Origin: Mucilaginibacter sp.
GTDB lineage: Bacteria > Bacteroidota > Bacteroidia > Sphingobacteriales > Sphingobacteriaceae
DNA: 45,947 nt
Direction of reading: 5' to 3'
Assembly (NCBI RefSeq): GCF_028288205.1
Contig: NZ_JAQBOD010000067.1
Location: 1-45,947 of the forward strand
The stretch's first letter is position 1; each line of letters starts with the position of its first letter. Position numbers and translations under genes: made by a program. Below the pieces are notes generated by a model. That model was not told the DNA's origin. It did no database searches and worked only from the letters and a program-made list of their open reading frames with translations. Below are positions 33,724-42,098 of the stretch, one piece after another.

Positions 33724-34242
33724 TCACTTTATATTAACAGTGAGTGTGTATTTGGCACCATCATTATCAATTAATTCGACAAACGCCTGTGTGTCATTTT
33801 GGTTACCTGCCAATGTTGGATTAGCTATGCCAAAGGTTGCGTTAATAAAGTACTTACCAGCAGGTGCTACATGATCTTGAAAATTTATCTGTTGTTGAGC
33901 GCCATCACTCGGTCTGAAACATTGAGCGGAACACTTAACTCGCGTTGCTAAACACTTCACTTGTGGCTGCAACGTTGTTGTTTGAGCTGACCTTTCTGTA
34001 ACGTTAACGCCACCAACTGTAACTCCTGTTTCGGTTACATATCCGGGTCTTGTAGGTACACCAGATTCGTCATGGCCCGTGAAAAGTACTAATTTCGCAA
34101 CCCAATTGACAGTGTCGTTTCTAAATGTAAAGTAATCGAAACGGCTTTGATCGGCAAAAAGATTAAAGGCTTTTGAAATCGATTCTTTGTTGGTCAATGT
34201 TGCTTCTGCAACAATTGTACCGAGGATGTTGGGGAATTTCAT
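33724..34242 (-). CDS. Hypothetical protein (orphan, in accessory patch)
   Basis: A 172-residue protein that I do not recognise. It has no signal peptide or membrane helix. It is rich in Thr, Val and Asn, and the middle has three closely spaced cysteines (VKCLATRVKCSAQCF, about residues 95-110). The end has alternating polar/hydrophobic residues as in a beta-sandwich (AFVELIDNDGAKYTLTVNIK). It stands alone between the MITE-like element and a gene-free stretch, with a different flavour from its housekeeping neighbours, so it may be recently acquired cargo. The ATG at 34242 is the first in frame. Confidence 0.6.
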   Translation of the reverse strand: MKFPNILGTIVAEATLTNKESISKAFNLFADQSRFDYFTFRNDTVNWVAKLVLFTGHDESGVPTRPGYVTETGVTVGGVNVTERSAQTTTLQPQVKCLATRVKCSAQCFRPSDGAQQQINFQDHVAPAGKYFINATFGIANPTLAGNQNDTQAFVELIDNDGAKYTLTVNIK

Positions 34243-34740
34243 ACTTGAGAGTTTAAGTTTGTGTAACCAAATATAGTCATTTTCAAATAGTTACAAATAT
34301 TTCTCTTGCCTGTTTTAAGTAATGGTATAATTATGTCATTTTGCATACTTCATCACAATTTATGTATTATAAAAACCCATATTATATTAATTATGGGGGT
34401 ATATATTTCTGCCTGATGTAAGTTATTAATCAAAATTCAGAAGTAAAAGTTGGAGCATATTATGAAGTCAAAAAAATCGCCGAGTTTTTGGCGGATAAAT
34501 ATGACTTAGAACTGATTTATACAGATCGTTAGTCATTCAGGTTCCCTTAATTATTATTTACCTTTGTACTGTACTTCGGATAACAGTAGTTCTTGCATTT
34601 ATATCAACTTTAATTTTTAGTTACCCATTCCCAACTTTTTTTCAGTTAGTTATGGGCATAGTTAGTGTAAACGGTTTTGTAAAACAATTAAATTTAAATG
34701 ATATGAAAAATAACATAATAAGGTGGATTGGGGTAGTTAC
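34243..34740. other. Gene-free AT-rich stretch with one coding fragment
   Basis: No complete gene is seen. At 34422-34532 on the plus strand an open frame without a start codon reads SEVKVGAYYEVKKIAEFLAD, then KYDLELIYTDR and a stop. The charged helical character suggests the tail of a lost gene, but I cannot identify it. The remainder is AT-rich and featureless to the eye. Confidence 0.4.
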
Positions 34741-34830
34741 GGGGATGCTTTCAAAAAAGTTAATCTGTTGAGACGGTGCATGAACGAAAATATCATAACA
34801 CCCCAGAGGTTCGATTCCTCCCATCTCCAC
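34741..34830 (+). ncRNA. tRNA- or tmRNA-like 3' end (probable remnant)
   Basis: The 3' end AGAGG TTCGATT CCTCC followed by CATCTCCAC has the form of a T-arm plus acceptor strand. A 5' partner GGGGATG at 34741-34747 can pair over all seven positions (one G-T). A terminator follows directly. However, no D-arm or anticodon arm forms in between, and the 89-nt length is far short of a tmRNA. The GGGGATG/CATCTCC pair and a TTGAGACGGTGCATG string resemble tmRNA ends more than a tRNA. I read it as a decayed or truncated RNA gene, possibly an integration-site scar. Confidence 0.4.
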
Positions 34831-34860
34831 AAAAAAGCCAGTGTAAAACTGGCTTTTTTA
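34831..34860 (+). terminator. Strong intrinsic terminator behind the tRNA/tmRNA-like end
   Basis: Perfect 12-bp stem AAAAAAGCCAGT (34831-34842) and ACTGGCTTTTTT (34848-34859) with loop GTAAA, starting two bases after the CATCTCCA acceptor strand. It is symmetric enough to work both ways. Confidence 0.88.
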
Positions 34861-35354
34861 TTGTTACGATGTAATTACATCCCATCCAAAGTCGGATACA
34901 AATTATCATCCAAACCCGCCGCACAATGCAAATCAGCCATAAAAGAGTTCGAGTTTTGTAGTCTAAGGACCACAAAAAAACGCAGTTTCTTATTACAAGA
35001 GCTGCGTTTTGCCTAATGGGCGCGTAACAGGTAAATCCGGGTTAATTATTAATAGGAATGCCCGCCTTCTCATTTCCCGGTGCCCACACTCTCCCAAGTT
35101 GCCTGTTTCTTTTAAAAAATTTACTTGATATCGTCGCTTTAATTTGGCTATTAATAGGCAAAATACGCCAGACTGTCGCTTTTAACACTTGTTAACATGA
35201 CCCTTGTGAACGTTTGCATCATAAAACAACGTTTGATATTTCAGCAGGGACAACCTTGCAGGTACAAACGATAACTGTTAAATAACTACTTCAAATCCGA
35301 AAGCAAGAGCTATGAACTCATTTTTACGCATTAATCAATAAGTTTTTATTTAAA
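34861..35354. other. Gene-free stretch before the MBL gene
   Basis: No gene is supported. A 9-bp perfect hairpin AAAACGCAG (34977-34985) and CTGCGTTTT (35002-35010) has terminator character. On the minus strand a short open frame ending near 34880 (MADLHCAAGLDDNLYPTLDG) might be the tail of a lost gene, but it is too short to claim. The rest, to the MBL start, shows no recognisable signal. Confidence 0.5.
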
Positions 35355-36074
35355 ATGAATAATCGTATGAAAAGGATCAGCAGTAATATATACCAGATCA
35401 GCTTAGGCTGGGTCAACGTTTTTGTAATAGAAGATGATGGCCTGACCCTGATTGATACCGGTACCAAAGGGAGTGTAGGAAAAATTTTCGGCGCAATTAA
35501 GAACGCCGGAAAGAACCCTCACGATATCAAACAGATTATTCTGACCCATGCACATCCGGATCATGCCGGAAGTGCCGAAGAGCTTAAGCGAATGTTAGGG
35601 GTTCCGGTAATGGCGCACAGCGAGGATGCGAAGATCATGCGCTATGGTATTGCCTGCCGCAAAGAGATCTGCCTGACGCCCGGACTGAAAAACTGGCTGA
35701 TCTATGAGTTGGCCATCAAACGGGCCGGCATCAATATTGAGCCGGTTTGTATAGACGAACAGTTAAATGACCATGACCTGCTGCCTTTGTTAGGTGGCAT
35801 TCGCGTCATCCACACACCAGGCCATAGTAAAGGCCATATCTCGCTGCTGGCAGAAAACGAAGAAGTACTAATAGCAGGCGACCTATTGTCAAACAGCACC
35901 GGGTTGGGCCTGAGCGTCATCTATGAAAATATGGCCGAAGGCATCAGCAGCATCCTGAAAGTGACCAACCTGGACTTTGATAAAATGGTCTTCGGGCATG
36001 GCAGGCCAATTTTGAAGGATGCCGGCAGCATCACGCGGCAGGCCTTCGTTAACTATGATTATGCACTCATTTAA
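35355..36074 (+). CDS. MBL-fold metallo-hydrolase
   Basis: A 239-residue metallo-beta-lactamase-fold hydrolase. The metal-binding motif is HAHPDHAG at residues 65-72, with His157 in HTPGHSKGH, Asp176 in IAGDLLS, and a late His in FGHGRPIL. The plain fold without extra domains fits glyoxalase-II-like or lactonase-like members, and the substrate is not readable. An ATG five codons inside could be the true start, with little effect on the fold. No operon partner is next to it. The gene follows a 490-bp gene-free stretch in the accessory patch. Confidence 0.93.
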   Translation: MNNRMKRISSNIYQISLGWVNVFVIEDDGLTLIDTGTKGSVGKIFGAIKNAGKNPHDIKQIILTHAHPDHAGSAEELKRMLGVPVMAHSEDAKIMRYGIACRKEICLTPGLKNWLIYELAIKRAGINIEPVCIDEQLNDHDLLPLLGGIRVIHTPGHSKGHISLLAENEEVLIAGDLLSNSTGLGLSVIYENMAEGISSILKVTNLDFDKMVFGHGRPILKDAGSITRQAFVNYDYALI

Positions 36075-36405
36075 GCCGGGCACCAAACATGAAAGTCACT
36101 CAAATCCTGAAGCACCAGGGCCGAGAGCTTTATACCTTTGGCCTTAAACTTATCTTTGTCTATGCAGAATGCAGTGGGCCAACCTTGTTTGCCTCTTTAA
36201 TTAATATTTGTATAACAAAGATTTCAAATTTCACGCTATTCAACTTAGCTATGATATATAAACTATATAGCCGTAAATATTCTACCCGGGTATTAATTAA
36301 ATAATCCTTATTAAGCTTGCGCAAACTAATCTTATTATTAGCAATCTATTATCTTACCTTTATCGTAAAAGGAAGAATATTATTTGATACGACGGGCTTG
36401 CTTTT
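36075..36405. other. Gap between the MBL and YaiO-like genes
   Basis: A 71-codon frame at 36089-36304 is open, but its composition (mixed hydrophobic and basic, no domain pattern, no upstream signal) does not persuade me that it is a gene. AT-rich sequence before 36406 probably holds the YaiO promoter. No exact TAnnTTTG was found. Confidence 0.4.
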
Positions 36406-37653
36406 ATGCGATATAAACTTTTATTTATAATTCTGTTACTTAATCCATTAAACTTAATATTTGCTCAAAGTATACCGTCGTCGTCTGATGAACTTTTTCA
36501 GCAGGCGCGAAAAATGGCTTTCGACAATAAGAACTACGCAGACGCTATAGCTTTATCTCAACAGGCGCTTTCTAAAAGTCCGGATTATACTGATATTCGG
36601 GTATTTTTGGGTCGGCTTTATATTTGGTCGAACCATGTGGATAGCGCACGTGTGCAGCTCGACGAAGCATTAAACAGGCACCCTGATAACGAAGACGGTG
36701 CAGTTGCCTATGCCAGTTTAGAGTATTGGAATGACCATTCGGCAAAGGCATTGCTATTTGTACAACAGGGGCTGAGATATCATCCTGCGTCGATAGATCT
36801 TTTATTATTAAAAGCTAAAGTACTTAATGATCTGAAGCGGTTCCATGAGGCAAACCTTGCTATTAACACTGTGCTTACAATAAACCCCAAAAATACAGAA
36901 GCCAGAGCACTGGCAGCACGAATAAAAGACAAAACTTCAAAAAACAAGTTTAGCGTAAATTACGATTTCATTAATTTTGATAAGCAATTTAGTAATCCCT
37001 GGCACTTGGCGAGTATTGACTATAGCAGGCAAACCACTATAGGATCTATAACGGGTCGCATAAATTATGCTAATCGTTTTAAAACCAATGGCGCCCAGTT
37101 TGAAGTAGATGCCTATCCGCATTTATCTAAAATATTTTATGCATACGTAAGCGGCGGCTACTCGGCTAATGTTGGTATATTCCCAAAATACCGGGCGGGT
37201 TTTTCATTGTACGCTAATTTACCCGCCAGTTTTGAGGGCGAGGCTGGCTTTAGGTATTTAAGTTTCAGCGGGCCTACCTGGATATATACTGCATCAGTAA
37301 GTAAGTATTATAAAAATTACTGGTTTAATTTTCGAAGCTTTCTTACACCAAACAACAATAGTGTTTCGCAATCATTTTTGCTTAACGCCAGGTATTATTA
37401 TTCGGGAGCAGATGATTATCTAAGTTTTAGTATAGGCACCGGTATATCTCCGGATGACCCGAGGAATAACATTTTATTAAATAGTGACAATGCTTATAAA
37501 TTGCGTTCAAACAATATAGCTGTTGGTTACAGGCACGCCTTTAAAACATTAAATGTGATTTTTATAAACTTAAGCTGGATTAACCAGGAGTATAAGCAAC
37601 AAACCAGGGGAAATCAGATTGATGCCGGTATTGGTTATATCAGGCATTTTTAA
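36406..37653 (+). CDS. YaiO-like TPR plus outer-membrane beta-barrel protein
   Basis: A 415-residue protein with signal peptide about 1-20 (NLIFAQS), TPR repeats over about 25-175 (ADAIALSQQALSKSPDYTD, DSARVQLDEALNRHPDNEDG, and ANLAINTVLTINPKNTEARA), and a C-terminal barrel of about 235 residues with alternating aromatic strands ending YIRHF. This arrangement matches YaiO-family proteins, which resemble the outer-membrane exporters of exopolysaccharide systems such as PgaA. It is convergent with a GT2 synthase gene only 10 bp away, supporting a role in polysaccharide export. Confidence 0.88.
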   Translation: MRYKLLFIILLLNPLNLIFAQSIPSSSDELFQQARKMAFDNKNYADAIALSQQALSKSPDYTDIRVFLGRLYIWSNHVDSARVQLDEALNRHPDNEDGAVAYASLEYWNDHSAKALLFVQQGLRYHPASIDLLLLKAKVLNDLKRFHEANLAINTVLTINPKNTEARALAARIKDKTSKNKFSVNYDFINFDKQFSNPWHLASIDYSRQTTIGSITGRINYANRFKTNGAQFEVDAYPHLSKIFYAYVSGGYSANVGIFPKYRAGFSLYANLPASFEGEAGFRYLSFSGPTWIYTASVSKYYKNYWFNFRSFLTPNNNSVSQSFLLNARYYYSGADDYLSFSIGTGISPDDPRNNILLNSDNAYKLRSNNIAVGYRHAFKTLNVIFINLSWINQEYKQQTRGNQIDAGIGYIRHF

Positions 37654-37663
37654 TCCTGGGCGG

Positions 37664-39088
37664 CTAACTTTTTTTGGTTGTAAACCCCTTTCGCGTCATT
37701 TCGCCCCATGAATTTTTCTTTCTTAATAAATCTATATTGCCCTTGATGGCAGACCATACCACAAATGGGTGGAATATTAAGGGCTCTAAAAGTGCAGTTA
37801 ACATTAAATTTAATATATCTTTTTGCCGCTTATATTGATGGTATGTTAAAACTTCCATTAATATTGCAAAAATAGAATACAGAAAACCAAAGCTGAATAT
37901 AAAGCCCAATAACGTAACAAAGAAAATCCAATTTATTAAGCCCAAAATACCGAGTACTAAAAAACCCGCCATGCCAACGAATTCAACAATTGGCGCCAAA
38001 AACTCAAAAAAGAACCAATAGGGGTAACTTATCATTCCTAATAAGCCATAACGCGGGTTAAAAAACATAACCTTATGGAGGCGCAGTGTTTCAATAGTGC
38101 CGCGGGTCCAGCGATTGCGCTGCCGGCCCAAAATTTTGAAAGTTTCCGGGGCTTCTGTCCAACATAACGGGTCAGGAATAAAAGCTACTTTATAGGGTAG
38201 ATTTAATTCTTTCATATAGCGGCGCATTCTAACCACCAGCTCCATGTCTTCCCCAACGGTGTTATGATTATAACCACCACATTTAATTACAATTTCTTTA
38301 TCAAACGCCCCAAACGCACCAGATATTAATAGCAAGCCGTTTAGCCGGCTCCAGGCCATACGCGCAAGCAAGAAAGCCCGTATATATTCAAGTGTTTGCA
38401 CCCGGGGTAAAAACTGTTTAGGTAAATTTACATTTATTAACCTGCCTCCTTCAATTTCGCAGCCGTTGGCAATACGTATTACACCACCTGTTGCAATTAC
38501 CCTATGATGGGGGTGCTCTAAAAATGGCTTGGTAAGTTTTAGCAAGGCATCCTGCTCTAAAATGCAGTCTACATCAATACATACGATGTAATCATTTTTA
38601 GCAATATTAACACCTACATTTAAAGCGTCCGCTTTACCACCGTTATCCTTATCAACTACTATAAGTTTGCGGTATATATGATTATGGCTTTTATATACAC
38701 CGCGTACGTTTTTGGTTGGAATTTGCTGGTTTACAAAAAAACCAACCTTATATAAGTCATATCCTTTAATTAACTTTTCTAATGAGTCATCTTTGCTTCC
38801 GTCGTTTATAATAATAACCTCTAAATTGTTGTAATGGATAGAAAGCAATGATCGTACATTCTCAATTATATTTGCACCTTCGTTATAAGCAGGCGCCAAA
38901 ATACTAATACTGGGTGCCTGGGTTGAGGCCGCCAGTATGCGGTAGTCGGTAAAGCTATTTTTATGCAGATAATTATTTACTTCGCCAATAGAGTATATGC
39001 CAATAAATATATAACACAATAGCAATATTATTGAATAGGCTAATATGCCATAAGTGAAAATATCAATTATAACTGGCAGCAAATTCAT
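37664..39088 (-). CDS. Membrane GT2 glycosyltransferase (processive, polysaccharide synthase-like)
   Basis: A 474-residue inner-membrane family 2 glycosyltransferase. One helix at about 10-33 precedes the GT-A domain. The motifs are LAPAYNEGANI at 64-74, the DVD metal site at 172-174 (CIDVDCI), GED at 279-281, and QRNRW at 323-327, the signature of processive synthases such as PgaC, NodC or HasA. Four or more C-terminal helices (about 340-460) form the channel. The polymer is unknown; poly-N-acetylglucosamine-like is a guess from the family. Its start overlaps the HEAT-protein stop by four bases, so it is second or third in the unit response regulator, HEAT, GT2. Confidence 0.94.
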   Translation of the reverse strand: MNLLPVIIDIFTYGILAYSIILLLCYIFIGIYSIGEVNNYLHKNSFTDYRILAASTQAPSISILAPAYNEGANIIENVRSLLSIHYNNLEVIIINDGSKDDSLEKLIKGYDLYKVGFFVNQQIPTKNVRGVYKSHNHIYRKLIVVDKDNGGKADALNVGVNIAKNDYIVCIDVDCILEQDALLKLTKPFLEHPHHRVIATGGVIRIANGCEIEGGRLINVNLPKQFLPRVQTLEYIRAFLLARMAWSRLNGLLLISGAFGAFDKEIVIKCGGYNHNTVGEDMELVVRMRRYMKELNLPYKVAFIPDPLCWTEAPETFKILGRQRNRWTRGTIETLRLHKVMFFNPRYGLLGMISYPYWFFFEFLAPIVEFVGMAGFLVLGILGLINWIFFVTLLGFIFSFGFLYSIFAILMEVLTYHQYKRQKDILNLMLTALLEPLIFHPFVVWSAIKGNIDLLRKKNSWGEMTRKGFTTKKS

Positions 39089-40161
39089 AAAGCCAACTCG
39101 TTTTTTATTTGAGCAATAATTTCTGCAAGCGGATATTGCTGCGCTTGATAATGATGTTGCAAACTTTTAAAACCATCGGCGCCAATTTTAGCCAGGGTGC
39201 GTGCAACCATTAGTTTTAACGCCGCGTTTTCATTATTTAGCTGATCTAATAAAATCGGGATATCATCATTTGTAGCAATATTTTGCAATACTTTAACAAT
39301 TGCCATTTGGTGCTTTATATCTTCTATTAAATATCTGCTAATTAAAATTTCAGAAGTTTTATCAGTATAAATTTCACCCAAGCTTATTATAGCTTGTAAT
39401 CTTACATTAGGATCTAGGTCTTCCAGGCATTCAACGATACTATCGTGCAATTCAAACCTATGATAGTTTCCGGCTAACTTTAAGGCAAAAGCAACCACTG
39501 TTTTGTTTTCAGATTTAAGCCATTTTTCGATACCACTGAAATTTTCGGTGGTATGAGATAGTTCATGTAATAATTGAATTTGTTGCCACTCGGTAACCGG
39601 ATGCGATATCACATCTAAAAAGCGCAATCCCTCAAAGCCATAAAAATTTACAACAGCAATTTGCGCCTCCATGCGCACCAGTTCGTTAGCGTTATTGGTA
39701 AACCGGTATACTGATGTTAAATTTTCCTTTAAGCCCATGATAGATAATTCTTGTATAGCCTGTGCTTTTATGTACCATTTGTAGTTTTTAAGCTCGGCTA
39801 ATGCATATTGATGTAAGCCAAGCTGTATATAAAGATGTTTGAGATTTTCGGCAGAGCTGCCGCTTACATTCTTCTTAGCATTTAACAGCTCATCTGTAAG
39901 CAATTTTCTGAAATGAGAATTTTTTAACAACAGCCTCTTTGTGCGCGAGGTAATTGGGATGTTGTTTGCAGGATCATCTTCAGTTTCTTCATAGAATATG
40001 GCTTTGCGAATTAAAAGATTTGCCATCAACTTCCATTTATGAAGCTTGTGGCTACGTTTAATTCTTAAATGCATATAAATAAGAATAAAACCAATAAGCA
40101 GTAAAATAACTACAATAAAAAAAAGGATGGCCAGGTTAAAATAGTGGAGCTCGATGACCAT
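39085..40161 (-). CDS. Membrane-anchored HEAT-repeat protein
   Basis: A 358-residue protein with one N-terminal helix (about 8-30) and a large cytoplasmic domain of HEAT-like helical repeats. The repeats are clearest at residues 140-345 (LVRMEAQIAVVNFYGFEGL, LDPNVRLQAIISLGEIY, and NAALKLMVARTLAKIGADG). HEAT domains are protein-binding scaffolds. The gene overlaps the GT2 synthase by four bases and follows the response regulator after 18 bp. A role linking the phosphorylation state of the regulator to the synthase is an inference. No catalytic motif is visible. Confidence 0.9.
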   Translation of the reverse strand: MVIELHYFNLAILFFIVVILLLIGFILIYMHLRIKRSHKLHKWKLMANLLIRKAIFYEETEDDPANNIPITSRTKRLLLKNSHFRKLLTDELLNAKKNVSGSSAENLKHLYIQLGLHQYALAELKNYKWYIKAQAIQELSIMGLKENLTSVYRFTNNANELVRMEAQIAVVNFYGFEGLRFLDVISHPVTEWQQIQLLHELSHTTENFSGIEKWLKSENKTVVAFALKLAGNYHRFELHDSIVECLEDLDPNVRLQAIISLGEIYTDKTSEILISRYLIEDIKHQMAIVKVLQNIATNDDIPILLDQLNNENAALKLMVARTLAKIGADGFKSLQHHYQAQQYPLAEIIAQIKNELAL

Positions 40162-40179
40162 AAAATAAGTGAATTTATT

Positions 40180-40554
40180 TTATGAATGACCAACTTTTAT
40201 TAGTCCGAACCTCTTAATGCGAACTGATAGCTCATTCGGGCTAAATGGCTTGGTTATATAATCATCTGCACCAAGCTGAAACGCCTCAAGTACAACATCT
40301 TCCTGCCCCATGCCAGAAAGCATAATGATGGGGATCCGGTTAGCATACTTTTGCCGCACAGCACTGATAATTTCTAATCCCGATGAGTAAGGCATCATAA
40401 TATCGGTAATTATTAGATCAGGCATACATGATTCTATTTTTTCTAATGCTTCCCGTCCGTCATGTGTTATTATTACTTCATGCCCATCCTTTTTAAGGCG
40501 GAACTCTAAAGTTTTAAGCATTAAATCATCATCTTCAGCTACTAAAATCCTCAT
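40180..40554 (-). CDS. Single-domain response regulator (CheY-like)
   Basis: A 124-residue receiver domain without an output domain. Acidic pocket AEDDDLML at residues 6-13, phospho-acceptor Asp51 in LIITDIMMPYSSG, conserved Ser80 in IIMLSGMG, and Lys102 in ITKPFSP. Being receiver-only, it must act by protein contact, and the HEAT protein encoded next (18 bp) is the natural candidate. No histidine kinase gene is in the window. It heads the minus-strand unit with HEAT and GT2 and diverges from rlmF. Confidence 0.95.
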   Translation of the reverse strand: MRILVAEDDDLMLKTLEFRLKKDGHEVIITHDGREALEKIESCMPDLIITDIMMPYSSGLEIISAVRQKYANRIPIIMLSGMGQEDVVLEAFQLGADDYITKPFSPNELSVRIKRFGLIKVGHS

Positions 40555-40673
40555 ATCTCAGCATTTATACGAAATTATTATCCTAAAGTTGTACAAAATT
40601 TAGCGAAGTACCAAACTTCAAACTTGATAGTGTAAATTGCTGCCGGTTTAAGTTTTATAACTATAGCTTATTT

Positions 40674-41579
40674 ATGCCTCAAAAATCACAATCTGCCGAA
40701 AAGGAAAATTTACATCCGCGCAACTTGCACCGTGGCAGGTATGATTTTAAACAGCTTTGCAAAACCAGCCCCGGCTTAAAGGCGTTTGTATCGATAAATC
40801 AATACCAGGATGAGTCTATAGATTTTAGCAACCGCGAAGCCGTACGGGCCCTAAATAAAGCATTGTTAAAACATTTTTATAATGTTGATAACTGGGATAT
40901 TCCGCCAGGATACCTTTGTCCGCCTATACCGGGCCGGGCAGACTATATTCATTATATAGCCGACTTGCTAAACGAAACCCAAACCGGTGTTGCGGGCAAT
41001 AAAATAAAAGTTTTAGATATTGGTGTAGGGGCAAGTTGCATTTATCCTTTAATAGGTAATAGTATCTATGGTTGGCAGTTTGTTGGCACAGATATAGATC
41101 CTGACGCAATAAGATCAGCAAAAAAGATAATTTCAACAAATAAAAGCTTTCAGGATAATATTGAGCTGCGCCTGCAAACCGGCCAGAACGATATTTTTAA
41201 AGAAGTAATTAAACCGGGAGAGGTTTTTGATATTAGTATTTGCAATCCGCCTTTCCATGCATCTTCACAGGATGCGCAGGCAGGCACTGTGAAAAAGTGG
41301 GAAAACCTGAAAGGCAGGAGTCTAAGTACACAATTAAACTTTGGCGGCAAAAATACAGAGCTATGGTGCGCGGGTGGCGAGGCGGCATTTATCAATCGAA
41401 TAATTGAGCAAAGCGTTTTAGTAGCTAATCAATGTAAATGGTTCTCTTCATTGGTGTCCAAAAAAGACACACTTCCAATAATTTATAAAACACTAAAATG
41501 GGTAAATGCTGCAGATGTCAGAACCATAAATATGGCACAAGGGCAAAAAATAAGCAGAGTTGTTGCCTGGCGATTTTAG
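40674..41579 (+). CDS. rlmF: 23S rRNA (adenine-1618-N6)-methyltransferase
   Basis: A 301-residue class I methyltransferase. The N-terminal block NLHRGRYDFKQLCKTSPGL is characteristic of RlmF. The SAM loop is VLDIGVGASCIYPLIG at residues 113-128, with an acidic GTDIDPDAI at 138-146. The catalytic NPPF at 191-194 (CNPPFHASSQDA) is typical of N6-adenine methylation. E. coli RlmF is of similar length. It stands alone, and a 0.9-kb gene-free region follows. Confidence 0.96.
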   Translation: MPQKSQSAEKENLHPRNLHRGRYDFKQLCKTSPGLKAFVSINQYQDESIDFSNREAVRALNKALLKHFYNVDNWDIPPGYLCPPIPGRADYIHYIADLLNETQTGVAGNKIKVLDIGVGASCIYPLIGNSIYGWQFVGTDIDPDAIRSAKKIISTNKSFQDNIELRLQTGQNDIFKEVIKPGEVFDISICNPPFHASSQDAQAGTVKKWENLKGRSLSTQLNFGGKNTELWCAGGEAAFINRIIEQSVLVANQCKWFSSLVSKKDTLPIIYKTLKWVNAADVRTINMAQGQKISRVVAWRF

Positions 41580-41716
41580 CTGTTTGTTTTATTATATAAA
41601 ACGTGTTTAGTGATTAAATTCGATATAAAAAATTAGTTTCCCCCGTGAAGTAAGCAAATGCAGCAATAAACCTATACCCATTAAATGTTATTACTGTACT
41701 GTACCATGTACACGTT

Positions 41717-41852
41717 GATACACCCTGGTACACCCAAAATTGTAATGCGCTGAAAATCATCATATTAAACAATTTCCAAATAAAACTAACTATTAACGTG
41801 TTTAGCGATACACCCAACCGGGCACCCGTAATAGGGTGATACAGGGTGTGCC
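41717..41852. repeat. ACACCC word cluster, direct and inverted
   Basis: GATACACCCTGGTACACCC at 41717-41735 and GATACACCCAACCGGGCACC at 41807-41826 share their first nine bases. AGGGTGATACAGGGTGTGCC at 41833-41852 carries the complement. The last two can fold back (CACCC and GGGTG), giving a hairpin. Confidence 0.5.
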
Positions 41853-41973
41853 ACCATTAATAATACGTTATCAGATAATGATTTATCAGTAACAACCAAT
41901 ATGGTTAATTAATAAAAGCATAACCTATACTTTTTTATTACCAATATTTCGGCCACTAATCAATATGGGTTTT

Positions 41974-42006
41974 TGGCATCGATGCCATAGCTATGGCATC
42001 GATTGC
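41974..42006. promoter_or_regulatory. Nested palindromes, candidate operator
   Basis: TGGCATCGATGCCA (41974-41987) is a perfect palindrome. It overlaps a perfect 22-bp palindrome at 41980-42001 with arms CGATGCCATAG and CTATGGCATCG. GGCATCGAT recurs exactly 20 bp after its first copy, about two helical turns, as expected for paired binding sites of a dimeric regulator. It lies 63 bases upstream of the -33 element of the promoter. Confidence 0.5.
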
Positions 42007-42068
42007 AATATAATATAGTATAAAAACAGAATAAATACTAATAAATGGGCAATTACTTTAAAATTTTA

Positions 42069-42098
42069 TTTGCAAATATAATTTTATTGTTACATTTG
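42069..42098 (+). promoter_or_regulatory. Probable promoter of the second susC-like operon
   Basis: TTTG at 42069-42072 and an exact -7 box TACATTTG at 42091-42098 with 18 bases between. The start would be near 42105, leaving a leader of roughly 390 bases before the ATG at 42499. Confidence 0.55.

Noticed and set aside
34642..34975. Two overlapping minus-strand frames across the RNA remnant
   Set aside because: They read through the terminator and remnant; the peptide GDGRNRTSGVL is the familiar artefact of translating the antisense of a tRNA T-arm.
34723..35016. 97-codon plus-strand open frame
   Set aside because: It runs through the tRNA/tmRNA-like end and two hairpins and shows no protein-like pattern.
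36089..36304. 71-codon frame after the MBL gene
   Set aside because: No start signal, no domain pattern and an erratic composition; left as non-coding, with low certainty.
41614..41817. 67-codon minus-strand frame after rlmF
   Set aside because: It overlaps the repeated AACGTGTTTAG and ACACCC words and has no coding character.
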